Shown here: piece by piece, positions 11,688-23,978 of the stretch
How the letters are laid out: each line of letters starts with the position of its first letter
Numbering within the stretch: position 1 is the stretch's first letter
Assembly (NCBI GenBank): GCA_016801845.1
Contig: CM028922.1
Location: 2,881,001-2,945,000, forward strand
Length of the DNA stretch: 64,000 nucleotides
Direction: 5' to 3'
Origin: Polydactylus sextarius
Taxonomy: Eukaryota > Chordata > Actinopteri > Polynemidae
Made by a program: the position numbers and the translations under genes
Notes under the pieces: model-generated
The model's input: the letters and a program-made list of their open reading frames with translations, nothing else
What the model was told of the DNA's origin: nothing
Database searches by the model: none

Positions 11688-11780
11688 TAATTATCTACAC
11701 AACAAAAACATGCTGGTTCTTTTAGCCTGTAACCTAGCCCCTTGTTTCAAATAATTTATCATTTAATGTGTAGATAATTA
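11688..11780. repeat. 14-bp perfect inverted repeat with 65-bp spacer
   Basis: The arm TAATTATCTACACA at 11688-11701 is exactly reverse-complemented at 11767-11780. The 65-base spacer is unremarkable. It could be the ends of a very short non-autonomous DNA transposon or chance in AT-rich DNA; no clear target duplication flanks it. Confidence 0.5.
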
Positions 11781-12071
11781 CATTAAAGACAGCTGGCTTC
11801 TATTCAGCTGGCTCAGTTTCAGAAACACTTCCTCTACATGTTTGGACACGTAGCAATGAAGGATTCAGTGTTTTTCAGTTACCTGCAATCTGCAACCTCA
11901 ACACTAGATGTCACTACATCCTACACACTGGAGCTTGAAGACTCTGTTCACCAAATTTAAATTGTGCTTCCACAAGACAATTTTTAGACCTGATTTCGCA
12001 ATTCTAGATCAATACCCGCCTCGTGTCCCATCCCATTATTTTACTAAGCTCACTTCCTGCACACACTCAAA

Positions 12072-12073
<2 letters not shown>

Positions 12074-12105
<32 letters not shown>
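12074..12105. repeat. (CA)16 microsatellite
   Basis: Pure CA dinucleotide tract of about 32 bases in an astn2 intron. Confidence 0.95.
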
Positions 12106-12107
<2 letters not shown>

Positions 12108-13349
12108 CTCACTTAACAACCTCCCACACATCAAACCATATGTGAGCCTAGACTGGCTGGGGCAATGCCAACAAACTTGTGTATTTACTCATGTTTCATT
12201 CAGTACCCATGTGGGTTCATTAAGAGTAGTGGACATTGGGCTCCCTCCTGGCCAAAAAGGCCTCCTATCCTGCTTGAGTCTACAAGTGTGGCATGGCAAA
12301 CTCTTCCCATGTGAATGAGATTCTCCAAAACACAAGCTCCACCGTACACTGGCCAGTGTATAATAAAATTATATCTGGTGGGATGAATACAAATATTCAA
12401 GCCCAGTTCCATGCATATATATTAAAGCTTGCACTCTGTTAGTTCTCTCTATTCTTCCTTTCAGTCTCTGTGTCTCTTCCTATCCTCTGTGAGAGCTATT
12501 TAAATTCAAACACAATAAAGATACATCTGATTATTAAAGTATAATGGAGCTCAGGTCTCTCATGTATTTTTTTTTTTTTTGTATTTCACAACCAGGCGTG
12601 GATGTCAGTATTTCTCCCTGGGTAGAATGTAACAATTGTTGGCTGTTTGCTCAGCCTGGTCCCCAGTGGTAACTCTTTCAGGTTCACTTTCTGGATCCCA
12701 TACTCCTTCTGTCTCTTATTCACTCTCACAGCTACATCTGCTCTCTCTTCCCAAATCACAGGCATTTTGTTGATAGACACTGATGAGAGCTATCTACAAG
12801 TCAATTTGGGTAAAAAAAAAAAGATTTGTTCTTCTCTGTGTGCGTTTGAGTGTGTATCTGTCGTCTATCTGAGTCTATAGTAGTCATCAGAGTCACTTGA
12901 TTTCAAATGCCTGACTGTGAGCATGTGAGAGAACAAGTGTGCTCCCATGCGTTTGAGTGTCCCAATTCATCTGAGTTTGTGACTGTGTAACTGATACTGA
13001 GTGTTACTTATCTAAACATTGTCTAAAGGTAATTGGCTCTTGTGTTGTTTAGACAAAAATGTCCATGTAGAAAACCTCCACCCTACACGGCAGACACATT
13101 AAACCACAGTCAGTGCGTCTTAAGTACACTGACATTCCACATCTCAGTTCATTATCTACAACCTTATGACTCATCTCGACAACAATGTAGGCTTATGGTG
13201 CTTTTCAACAGTCACCGCTGTTGGAAAATGCCATCCACCACTGGGCTCCATCCTTTCTTTCTGTCAGTGTTTCCTTCACACTGTTTTCTGCCTCATTTAC
13301 CAAATATGAGGTGAACCAAAAATACCAGTAACAGACATGCAAGGTTTGT

Positions 13350-13398
13350 AAAAAAAAAACAAACAACAACAAAAAAAAACAAAACAAAAAAAAACAAA
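13350..13398. repeat. A-rich simple sequence
   Basis: Runs of A broken by single C residues ((A)nC pattern). It may be the decayed tail of a retroposed copy or simple slippage; no adjacent SINE body is recognisable. Confidence 0.8.
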
Positions 13399-13649
13399 GC
13401 TAAAAATCATAGTTGTAAACACAGCAGTATAGACCACTTACAGGGCACGCTGTGTCATCTGCTCGCTGTGTTTGAAGTGGCACCTGCTTGCACTCAGAAA
13501 TCACACAACAACTATGCTGCAACCAACCAGAAAAAAAAATATTTACACATCCAACATAGGTTGAATCATCCTGACAATCATCAGGAAACTGCAATCTTGC
13601 AGGATCGCCTTTTTTTTCAAAAAGAAATGTGCCTTGGTGGGCAGATGTC

Positions 13650-13742
13650 CTTCCATCCATATATCTATCTATATCATTTAATCCTTTTGAGGGTCGCAGG
13701 GGGCTGGAGCCAATCCCAGCTGACTGTGAGTGACCACAGGGT

Positions 13743-13807
<65 letters not shown>

Positions 13808-13935
13808 TCATATAAAAATATAAACAGACATAAACTACGGAAGATATAGAGGAAGAGAGGAAGCTAGAGAAACTGAGAGAAAACCCACACAAGCACAGGG
13901 AGAACATGCAAACTCCACAGAGAAAGAAGACAGAT
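13650..13935 (+). repeat. Degenerate teleost dispersed repeat interrupted by TA tract
   Basis: The left part reads as a decayed copy of a widespread fish repeat (CCATCC...GGGTCGCAGGGGGCTGGAGCC...CCCAGCTGACTGTG). The right part carries its usual far end (GAGAAAACCCACACAAGCAC, then GGGAGAACATGCAAACTCCA). The middle is replaced by the TA microsatellite at 13742-13805 and a decayed stretch. Recognition is from familiarity with teleost genomic sequence; I cannot name the family with certainty. Confidence 0.7.
13742..13805. repeat. (TA)n microsatellite
   Basis: Almost pure TA repeat of about 64 bases with one early interruption (13752-13753). It is embedded in the dispersed repeat around it and is likely highly variable in length. 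Confidence 0.95.
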
Positions 13936-15201
13936 CAAGTTCAAACCCAAAAGCACCGAAGGCACAAAAAGAAAGCAGTCCCTGATTCTAAGAGGAAATG
14001 AGAATGAATACAATCCCCCGGTGTCAAGATTACAAAGGCTAATGTTCTCTAATTGAGCAACCTTTTAGATCAAAGCTGAAAATGGAAGTAGTTCTTCAAG
14101 AATTGATAAATATCCCCACAAGATGCCTTAAATGATCATTTCACTGTTTGAGTCTATTTTTGATTTCTAAAAACTGTGACTGTGACAGCACCACCAATGA
14201 AATTAAATAAGGTCACAGAAATAACTTAGTTTTGTTTAAAATGAGATTGGAACTGTAAATAAGGTAAGACTTCAGTAAGGCTTAAAGGTTAGAGCAGCTG
14301 GTATAGAAAGTTTTTTAATTTTATCACTTTAACACTTAATTTTAGTAAAAATATGAGCTGGAAAGTATCAACCAAGGTGGCAGGATTTGGAGGACAAATA
14401 TACTTTCTCCATCCAATTTTTAATGTCATCCTATTAGCTGGAGAGAAGAAGTAATGATACCATGTGGAATCAAAGTATGTGCATGTGCTGTGATGATGAA
14501 TTAATTACTAACTGAAAGGCAGGAGGAGAAAAGTAGCAGAGATCATTTTCACCACTAGAGGCTGCTCTTTCTCTGTGCCAAAGGAAAGGTTAATGGTATC
14601 AGGTTTAGACCAGGAGCGTCAGCATTTGTGTGTGTTTGTTATGTTACCTTATGTGCAGACAGCATGGTTTGCTTCCTAAATAAATAAAATATAGTTTGTA
14701 GGATATCGCATGTGGGATATAGTAAGATAGTAAGAAGTGTCAGGTAAGATTTCTCCCATCAGCACTTATGTTCAGTCTATAAAAAAAAAACACACACAGA
14801 TGAAAGTCTGGCTGTTCTGTGTTTGTGTTTGCAGGATCTGAGAAGTCAGACTGGGCACAGAGCTGGAGTTCAGAGGTGACCTGGAAGCAGAGAGTTTACA
14901 GAATGCGTCAGATGGAGAAGTGATTTCAGTTCTGACTGAGGTGATAAGATTACTTCTCCACTGGGATGCCAGTGGAAGAGTCAGAACGGAGCAGAGCGAT
15001 GGCCAGTTTACCACAGAGAAGGGAGGGACAGTGAATCAGAAGCCGAGTGTGAGACTGTAGGGTTGAATCATAATATGACAAATACAAAGGTGTTGTGTCC
15101 TTGTAGGCTAACAACTACGTGAACCATATGTGAGCAGCCACTGGGTGCCAGTGCAGTGCAGAAGGAATGGGTTATAAATGAGGGAGCAATGGGGTGGGGT
15201 G

Positions 15202-15229
15202 GGTGTGTGTGTGTGTGTGTGTGTGTGTG
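15202..15229. repeat. (TG)n microsatellite
   Basis: Pure TG tract of about 27 bases after a GGGGTGGGGTGGG run and before GGGAGGGAGGG, giving a G-rich plus strand. Confidence 0.93.
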
Positions 15230-15874
15230 GGAGGGAGGGTCGTCTTCTCCAGATCTTGTTTCTGCTTTAGGCATATGACTGGAAGTGGAAGAAAACAATA
15301 AACAGAAAAAAATAAGTATGCAGACAAACTGTGAAATGATGCCGGCGAAATCCGACTTCCTGATTTGCCGATAAATTAAAAATAAAATGGAGAAAAAATA
15401 AATAAATAAATAATAACATCATGTGACAACGAAATGCGCAACGCTCCCAAGGGTGTAATAGTTTTTAAAACATACTATGACACAGCTGCAAGTGGATAAT
15501 ACTAGTGATGGTCATGTGGAGTACACTCATCAGTCATCTCCTCCCAGTCTTCTCCTTCCACACACACACGAGAACCAGAAGACAAACCAAGAGAAAATTT
15601 GACATCCAGCATGACACAGCATGTTTGTAATTTCTATGGCTGCCATGCTGTTTGGATTCGTCCCTAAATGGGATAATTATCCAGTATTAGAAGAAGCAGT
15701 GTGCTACAAAAGGCAGCACAGACAAAAGAAAAAAAAAATGTTCAAAATGGTTTTCTACCACAAAATATACATAACATACCAAAAAAAAGTTGCCGTTCTG
15801 AAAACACATCCCAACCACTTTGGATCTTTGGATTTCAGTTGGCTGCTGTGGTGCACCTCAAATTACTCAATTAT

Positions 15875-16057
15875 TTAAAGGGTTGGTTCACCTTAAACAT
15901 ATTTTGTAACTCACAGTACATCTAGTAGCAACTGAATGTGCTTTGGATAGTTTTCTTTGATCTATACTGAAAATGTAAAGTGAGTGAAAAAAGAAAAAAA
16001 AAGCAGTGTTCAAGTTTTTTGTAATTTGGGTGCAATTTAGGCAAACTGACCCTTTAA
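15875..16057. mobile_element. MITE-like element with TTAA ends
   Basis: A 183-bp unit bounded by TTAA on both sides (15875-15878 and 16054-16057). The terminal inverted repeats start TTAAAGGGTTGGTTCACC at the left and TTAAAGGGTCAGTTTGCC on the reverse strand at the right. The AAAGGGTTGGTTCACC end is familiar from abundant non-autonomous elements in teleosts. It has no coding capacity. TTAA at both borders is the target site of piggyBac-type transposases, so mobilisation by such an enzyme is a reasonable inference, but the TTAA could also belong to the inverted repeat. Confidence 0.75.
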
Positions 16058-16880
16058 TCTAAATGTTATTACTTTGTTGTATAATTTCTTAATTAACATT
16101 GAATGTGTCCTATCATAAAATGAATCAATCAAATGGATTCTCTTCCTGTCATTTCCCTAAAATTGCTTTGAAACTGTTGCCACACTCGCCCTTGAGAGCC
16201 ATCCACCGCTGTTTGGACGGTACAATCAAAGATTTATGAGAGCCGGGGTGGGCGGCCGATCCAATTGCATGTAATATGCTTAATAGCGGTAATATTTGTT
16301 ATTTGAATAAACGCTTGGTGCGAGTTGGGCTGTCAGATGAGCCATAACAAAGACAAAGCACCCAGTGTCACCTAGGGCACAGACCCCAGATGAAAAATTA
16401 AAGAGTTATTAAAGGACAGCATCCAAAAAGGGCTAATTTGGAGTGTAATAAAACAATCAGAGATGTTTACCTTGAGACTTGTGTTACAATCTCTTATTAC
16501 AGCTGCAGCCACAGCTCAGATGATAAATGATTCCACTGAGAAGAAGAGATCTGGTGACTTCTCATGGCCAATATTGATTAGACTTGGAAGGTGATGCTGT
16601 CAATGCAACAGCCTCTGATCGAGAGCACTCTGAGGACCTGTGTGTTTGTATGTAGGCCTCAGTGTGTACATTTGACTAATTTATACTGCCGGATACACAT
16701 GAATATTTCACATAGAATCTAATTTAGCCAGAAAGGGTTCTAAAATTAAAACATCCCAGTCGGTGCAGGGACACACAGACATGTTGAGTGGGTTGATATG
16801 AATAGTGTTAAAACTGTTTCTTGTCAAACATTCTGATATTACACTTGTTTGTGTCACTGTCTCTCTTGAACACAATAACA

Positions 16881-16900
16881 AACACACACACACACACACC
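16881..16900. repeat. (AC)n microsatellite
   Basis: Short AC tract of about 20 bases in an astn2 intron. Confidence 0.85.
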
Positions 16901-19900
16901 TACACAAAACCAGTTGACTGGACTTATATTCCCATGGGTTGTGTATACAATTGGAATACAACACGAATGTGCACGGACATGCTTTTTTTTTGTACCTTGA
17001 TATCTGTGTTGGCTTGCCTTGGGAAATTGTAGAAATGAACTCTGGTGGCCAGAGGCATTACCATAGAGATGAAGCTTGGTAATGCAGAGTGAGGGGTCAT
17101 GCAGGCAACGCAAGCTGTGGAACTGATTAGAGCCATCGCTTTTCTGCTTTTTATTATTCCACTTGCACTTTCTACACTTTCTCTAAACCCTTCCAATTGC
17201 ATCCATCCATCCTGACAAACTTCTAACTCTCTGTCTCTCTTTTACTCCGGTATTTACACAATCACAGATTAAAAACTCTGATCCAGACAGACTCTCATCA
17301 TGTCTTCAGCTTGAAAGCGCCTATCTGAAACTTTGACAACGAAACAAAATACAACAGCAGATTTTTTTTTCGTTTGGTACAGTGATCAAGAGACAGAGCA
17401 GTTTAACCATCTTTAGTTTCGGAGAGAAAAAGACAACAAGAAAAAGACACAACAAATGATTCACTTTTGATCTTTTCTTCAAGGTAGCAGCCTAAACTAC
17501 ATCTTCTGGCAGAATGGAGATTGGGGAGTCTTTGAACAAAAACCAGTATAAAGACTAAACCTCACAAAAACAGAGGTCCGTGATGCATGTGTGCATCTTT
17601 ATGGGTTTATTCTTGCAAGTGTGTGTGTCTGTATATTTGTACATAAACTGTTGATCTGACATCCTTCATCTATCAAAGAGGGGAAGCTTATATAAAGGCT
17701 TTATTTTCTGTCCCTGATAGAGATCCTGAAAATACACAAAGGACATTTAAGAGTCACATCACACTTTGTCTACAGTCGTATCATTCTGATCTGCAGTAAT
17801 AGGTCAAAGACAGTGAGGCAATCTTTGTATTCTTTCACTCTGTAGTCTAATTGCAGACTGATATAACATGTGTTACTGTTATTAAGTTATCCAGTATTCT
17901 GTCTATCATTGTGAAATGACTAACTGAAGCTGAGCAGTTTGTCATTGTCCCATCTCCAAAGGCTGAAAGTGGGATTCACATCACATGAGTGGTTATTAAC
18001 TACTTTACTACAGCCTTGTTGAGGTGAGTGTGGGTGAATAATCAGCATAGCAAACTTCATACAGTTGAATGAAACTGAAAAACTGTTCAGAGTTGACATC
18101 TATTTATGAATTAATTATTAATGAATAATTTATGAATGGTAGATTTACAGCACACGTCAACAATGTTGGAGAAGCAGAGCGGTGTGATGATGGAGGAGAG
18201 AGAGGGATGGAGAGGGAGGGGTGTGAGGACAGAGAGGAGACTAAGGGGGGTGCACAATTACAAGTATGGCCACCCTGCATTACTTTTATTCATCAGTACT
18301 AAAAACATCTAGTCACATATTCAGGATTTAACCTTACACCACCAATGACTATATGCAGTCTGTCTTCGGTGAAAGTTGGAGGCAGCTGAGGCCAGTGTGG
18401 AGGACTGCTATGTTAGCCACCCTCTGTGAGGCAACTCCGATCACAGTCTGAGGGCCAGAGGGTTTAATGCCTCGAGCTGCGTACTCTCATTTTTCACCCT
18501 CCAGTCTACTATCGATTCACCGGCTGCTGCACATGCAAGTGATTTTATCAGTCTAGCATGACTGCACAACGGCATCATCGTCTCTTCTAATTAAATACAC
18601 AAAATCACTGCCTTTGTCTACGGTTGCTCCCAAAGCATAATTTATGAAGAATTGAAATTTATAAGTACACAAGGAGAGTTTCAGAGAGTAGCTTGGGATT
18701 GATTTTTTATAAAAACATGCATGAGATTAATTGAGTATGCTGTCAAATTTTCTGTGTAATTGCAAAGTTTCTGAGTGCACAAAAGGAGAGGCTGTGTAAT
18801 CAATAAAAAATTAGTGAAATAGTGCGTCAGTTGAATAGGAATGTGTTGGAGCACAGGTAGCAAACAAACTAAAAAATTAAACTCTAATCATGAAGTTTTT
18901 AAAAATATTATTAGGCCTTCATTAATTTTTTAAAAAAGAGAGTTATTTCCATAACTGACATTTCATATTGAACTCCAGTTAACAACAAAAATCTTCAATT
19001 TCCTACTCGCAGCTGCTGCCTTGTCTCCTCTTTGTCTCCTTCCTCTCAGCCCATATCAGTGTGTTTTCTGAACGGCTGAATTACTGTAAGTGACAATGAC
19101 TGAAAACCAAGTCAACACTGGCAATCTCCAATATCTTTAATGTACCCTGGCACATATCCAACGGTCACCACATGGTCAAACTTTCCTGTCACAACAGTTT
19201 CAGCTTCACACATTTCCTTCCACAGGAAGACACCCAGAGAAAACACGCTGGCAAACACTGCACTGAAATACTCCCTACAGGCATGAACAACAACAAAAAA
19301 TCACTTCAGAAAAAGCTTCCTCTCAAATGTGGTGCACAAAGGCCTAGGAAAGAACTAAAATCTGGAAAAACGACTATTTATGATTTCACCAATATCTCAC
19401 AGAAAAGAGGAACTGAATCACCAAACAATTCTGTAAAAAAAAATAGCCAATAATGTCCATTGTAAGTTTTGATTTGCAGGTAATAGGAGCCTGTATATTT
19501 TTAAGGAAAAATTGTTTCTGCTTAAATGGGTCAACTTGTTAGTGACTCTTATTTTTATTTTTTTTTTCAAAAAAAACATGACACATGAAATAAACAATGA
19601 ACAGGGCTTTACTGACTAAACCTGGGACATGATGATCCATTATATTCTGAACAGATATGTGGAATCTATCTCTACACTGTCTCTTTGAAGAGCTGATTTA
19701 ATTGATGCAGGTACAGTAGTTGGTTGGATGAGTGATTATACACATAATGTGTAATTATACTTGTATATATTATTTATCATTTAAGAGGCAACCTCTGCAT
19801 CATTCAGGTTGATACACTTAAAGTGAACCAACCTTTGATGTCAATATGCACGACAGAGATCAGGCTGCTGATTGATTTAACACAACAAATCAAACAATAA

Positions 19901-20090
19901 TTTGATGCCAAATAAAGTGAAATTAGTTTTTTGTGCAGTTTCAACTGTCTTTGTGCTTCATATACTTTGCAACATGCACTGTGTGTACATTTACTTTCCT
20001 AGGTGGTTGAATACACCAGTGTGTGGTGTGTTTATGACCTCCTCATGGTCCAGCATCCCTCCGAAGCCTCATGTGCTGCGTTGCCGCCGC

Positions 20091-20300
20091 TGCTATCTGT
20101 GTTTTCCTCTTTTGCATTTCTCTCACATTTGCTCTTTCCTAGTGTCTTGCTCTCTAACTTTTGCTTTGCTCTGCTCTTTTGATTTAGCCTTTTCTCTTTT
20201 CATTTATGTTCCTATTCATTTCCCTTCTCAACCCTTATCACTGCCACCACCAACCCACCTCTCTCCCCCACTCTCCCTCTCTCTCCGTCTCTCCCTCTAG
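20091..20300 (+). repeat. Pyrimidine-rich tract
   Basis: About 210 bases strongly biased to T and C on the plus strand, the last 45 being nearly pure CT and ending CTCTAG. On the astn2 transcript strand this is a GA-rich tract. The plus strand looks like a splice acceptor, but no transcript is known to me here. Confidence 0.7.
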
Positions 20301-21384
20301 TCAAACAGCAGGTAGTCAGCTATAAGCCTCTCTGACATTAGCTGATATTAGGCTAGGGTCTATTAGGTCCTGCCTTGCCATGTGAGTTATTGAGCAGAGA
20401 GCGGCTGCCTCGGGAATGATCACACTCACGTATGCATGTGCACTGAGCCACACAAGCAAACACATACCCACACAAACATAAACACTAACCCACATAAATG
20501 CTCCAGCACACACACTGGCTCACACACTCACACAAAGCTGTTGCAGTCCCCAAAAACATGCTCAACTTATGTCTTCTAAGTCAAAAAGATGGAGGAATCA
20601 CTGAGGCTTTAAGAGCCCACACTTACATATGAATCTTTTTTGCAATATTTTCTCTGCCAAGTTATAAATGTGTGAAAAAGAGGAGAACTTTCTGGGAAGT
20701 CAGCTCCTGTAATGTGTGAAGAGAAGAAAGTCTGCTGCTACGTGAAAACTAAGGCATTAAATTTAACTGATCACATATGCAAGACTTTATAATTTGACAT
20801 ATTCAATTTTCAAAAAAAAAATATAAACCTAAGCTTTTAAGAAACGCTGTATGAGACAATATCAGACAAAGCAAAAAATCCTTTACTGATGCAGTGGAGA
20901 TACTCATAAAAACACACCAGATTTAGTATTACACTTTAAGTTAGTAATAAAAATCTGGAACTAGCTTGTTGCTGAAGTTAATGAGGATCCAAATAAAATA
21001 AAACTTCATAAGAGGTTATCTTAACTACAGGAAAGTCTTTCCATATCCACAGAAAACATTATTCAACTGCTTTCACAGGATGAGTGGACCCAGTAAACTG
21101 ACCTCCGCAGTCACCACCACACTCAATGAGCAGATATACTGTCCCCGTACATAGACGCTATGTAGAGACTGAAGTGAGTGAAGTCATTAAATATATGTAC
21201 TGAAAAAATCACCAGTGTTCAAAGCCATTTTTTTTTTGAGTTTCATCAACAGCTATTAGAATGACAGTGATAAAGCTACACTGATACACACGTTTCTCTA
21301 CATGAGTTCACAAATCTGACTCCACACACCCACACACATATGTGCAAAGACAAATGCTAAATTCAGTGTTGGAAGCTTGTATTT

Positions 21385-21404
21385 ACTTATTTATTTATTT
21401 ATCT
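21385..21404. repeat. (TTTA)n short tandem repeat
   Basis: About five TTTA/ATTT units in an astn2 intron. Confidence 0.8.
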
Positions 21405-23944
21405 TAAAGGAAGGAGTGAGACTAATTTTAGGATGGAGAATTATGAAGCTTCTCATCAACCTTGAGTAGCTTAACCCTTCACCTCAGCAGTCTGCCTCAC
21501 CGTCTCATGGCTACTCATTATGTGGGAAGAGATTGTTTTATAATGTTTGTTGACTCAACTCGGTGGTAGGAACTAACATGTGAGCACCAAGGAGATAATT
21601 ACTGAAAATTACGGAGGAACATGGAAATGTGGCCGTGTTTATGCCTGAGAGCCTTGTGGGTTGCCAGATTCACAAATTATTCATGTTGTGGTGTCGCCTA
21701 TCAAAAGCGGTTTTGTCTCTTTTCTTCCTGACTGTATCCTTTTTTTTTTATCACATCTTCGGTATCAACAGTGACAAAGTTGGAGGCATTGCCTTCATGA
21801 AGCAGGTAAAAACTTCCTTTTTTTTCTCTGTCTGAAGCGACACATCCCATTGTTCTCTGTGGCCCATTGTTGCTGCTTAAGTGTTCTGAGTGAAGGGAAA
21901 CAGTCAGGTCAGAGTGTCGGCGCAGGACCGATTTCCCAGGATGATGTGTGTGATAAAATATTTATCCTAAGTGACTTCATTCATCTCTCTGACAGATTTT
22001 AGATTTACAGAAGACAAATATGGTTGTCATGTTTATTTAAATATGTTTTCATTATGGCATTACAGTAAATTCTTACATAATGTGTGTGTCCTCTGTCAGT
22101 ACACTTATCATTACCATCAATTATCTGGTCTTTGAATGTTCTCTTCCATTGCAGCTTCTCTAAGACTTACTATCAGCTCTGATAACAGAGTGATTGTGGG
22201 TGAAAAAGTTTTCTGAGGTCAGATAGAGTGTGTGAACTGTAAAGTGCAGGGATGATACATACTGCTGCTTCTCTTTAGGTGGTGGTGCATCATGCTGCGT
22301 TCAGTGTTTGTACTCTTTCACTTCTGGGATCAGTTCAGGTAGGATGCATTTTGGATGTGGTCTGATTATCTGTGGGCTTTTATGGATCTGGTTCAAAGTG
22401 TCCTCAGGTACCTTTTTTTTTGGATCTGGTTCTTGCTTATTTTAATTATTTATTATATACGTTGGGTTCAGGTGGGCTTTCTATGGGAACTACTTCAGAT
22501 CTGGACCAAAGAATTCTACTGTGGGCAATCTTAAGGCTGAAATTTGTCTCCAGTGAACACTTAAAATTCCACTCAAAGTACCACTCAAAGCATCAAGCAG
22601 TGTGTCAGTGTCTGCGTATATATGCCTCACTATCTGTCTCCCTCTTTCTCTGTGCTGAAACTACTACTACCACTACTGAATCCTGCCTGTCTGCTATTTT
22701 CCCCAATTTTCCATTTGTGTGTGTGTGTCAGATAAGTGTGATGCTTTCATGCGACCGGGCCAAAAATTTTCATTTTGGGGCTGATGGACATTGATTATGT
22801 GACTCTACAGAAAAATATGTGTTTTTCTTCACAATGACTTAGAAATGCAGAGAAGATGCTGGTGCACATTTCAATTTTTGAAGGATATGAACTGCTGTTG
22901 AAAAGAAAAGGAAAAATCTAAATTAAACTTTAGTATTCTCTGCTGGGCATATTCTTTTTGCACATCATTACATATTCTAATGAAACTGTTCAGACATAAC
23001 ATTCACCTTAGCACATGCAACTTTATCACCCTCACGCATGCCTGCCTGCCATTGTATTAGCGTGTAATTTCACAAGAGTAATTTGCAAAAAGCATTCCCC
23101 TGGTCCACTTCAAGAGGCTGTCCAAAGTGAGATCAATTAAAAACAAAATGTGTGTGACACAGCCATAAATCACAGGCAATACCTCCCATTAAAACACAAC
23201 CTGCGACGCTGCTACGCCAGTTGTGTAACTCATCTCAATCATCTAACATTTCACTTTGAGCCGCTAATACAAGGCAGTGAGGTGATGTGAAAGTGGGAGA
23301 CAGAACTGGATGCAGGGCTGTGAGATAAGACTCACATCTGCATATCAAAGGCAGCACGGAGGAAAGTGAAGAAAATGATGAGGATAAAAAATGTAACATA
23401 TTGTCATGAATATATAGAGTCTATGTCCTGGGTGTGAAGTAAAATCTTCTGGGACTGCGTCATTCTGAAGACAAAGCTATCATTCTTTTGACAAAAGACA
23501 CGTTGGATTTGATAAGTAGAATGAGCACTTTAGTGAGATGACATGCAGCAATACACGTGTTTAATTAGAGACACAGGGAGTCAACTATTAGACTCCTGTG
23601 TTTTTAGGCTTGTGTGGTTAGACTTTAAATGATGAATAGCTCAAGAAAAATGTGACTTAAGGGGAGGTAAATTTGATCAAGCTCATAAAACAAGGATAGA
23701 AATGCAACGGGGATGCATACAAAACACCTTCTGGTGAGCAATAAACAAAGGCTTCCCAACCTAATTTAGTACTGATTTCAATCTAGAATTCAAAGAACAA
23801 CTTTGTTTTTTTCTCCTTTCCTTTTTCCTTTCTCTTGCCTGCCCTCTCCAAAAACCGCTGAACTGCAGTTGGTCTTTTTTTCCTCTTCTTTTTGTGTTTT
23901 GTTTTTCAGACACTGCACCTAGAGACATGTTATTATGTGTTATT

Positions 23945-23953
<9 letters not shown>

Positions 23954-23975
<22 letters not shown>

Positions 23976-23978
23976 AAA
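23954..23978. repeat. Poly(A) run, 25 bases
   Basis: Uninterrupted A run directly after a short CACACA stretch. No SINE or LINE body is recognised upstream, so a retroposon tail is not established. Confidence 0.9.

Noticed and set aside
13468..13907. Open frames with long Ile-Tyr runs on both strands
   Set aside because: They are translations of the TA microsatellite at 13742-13805.
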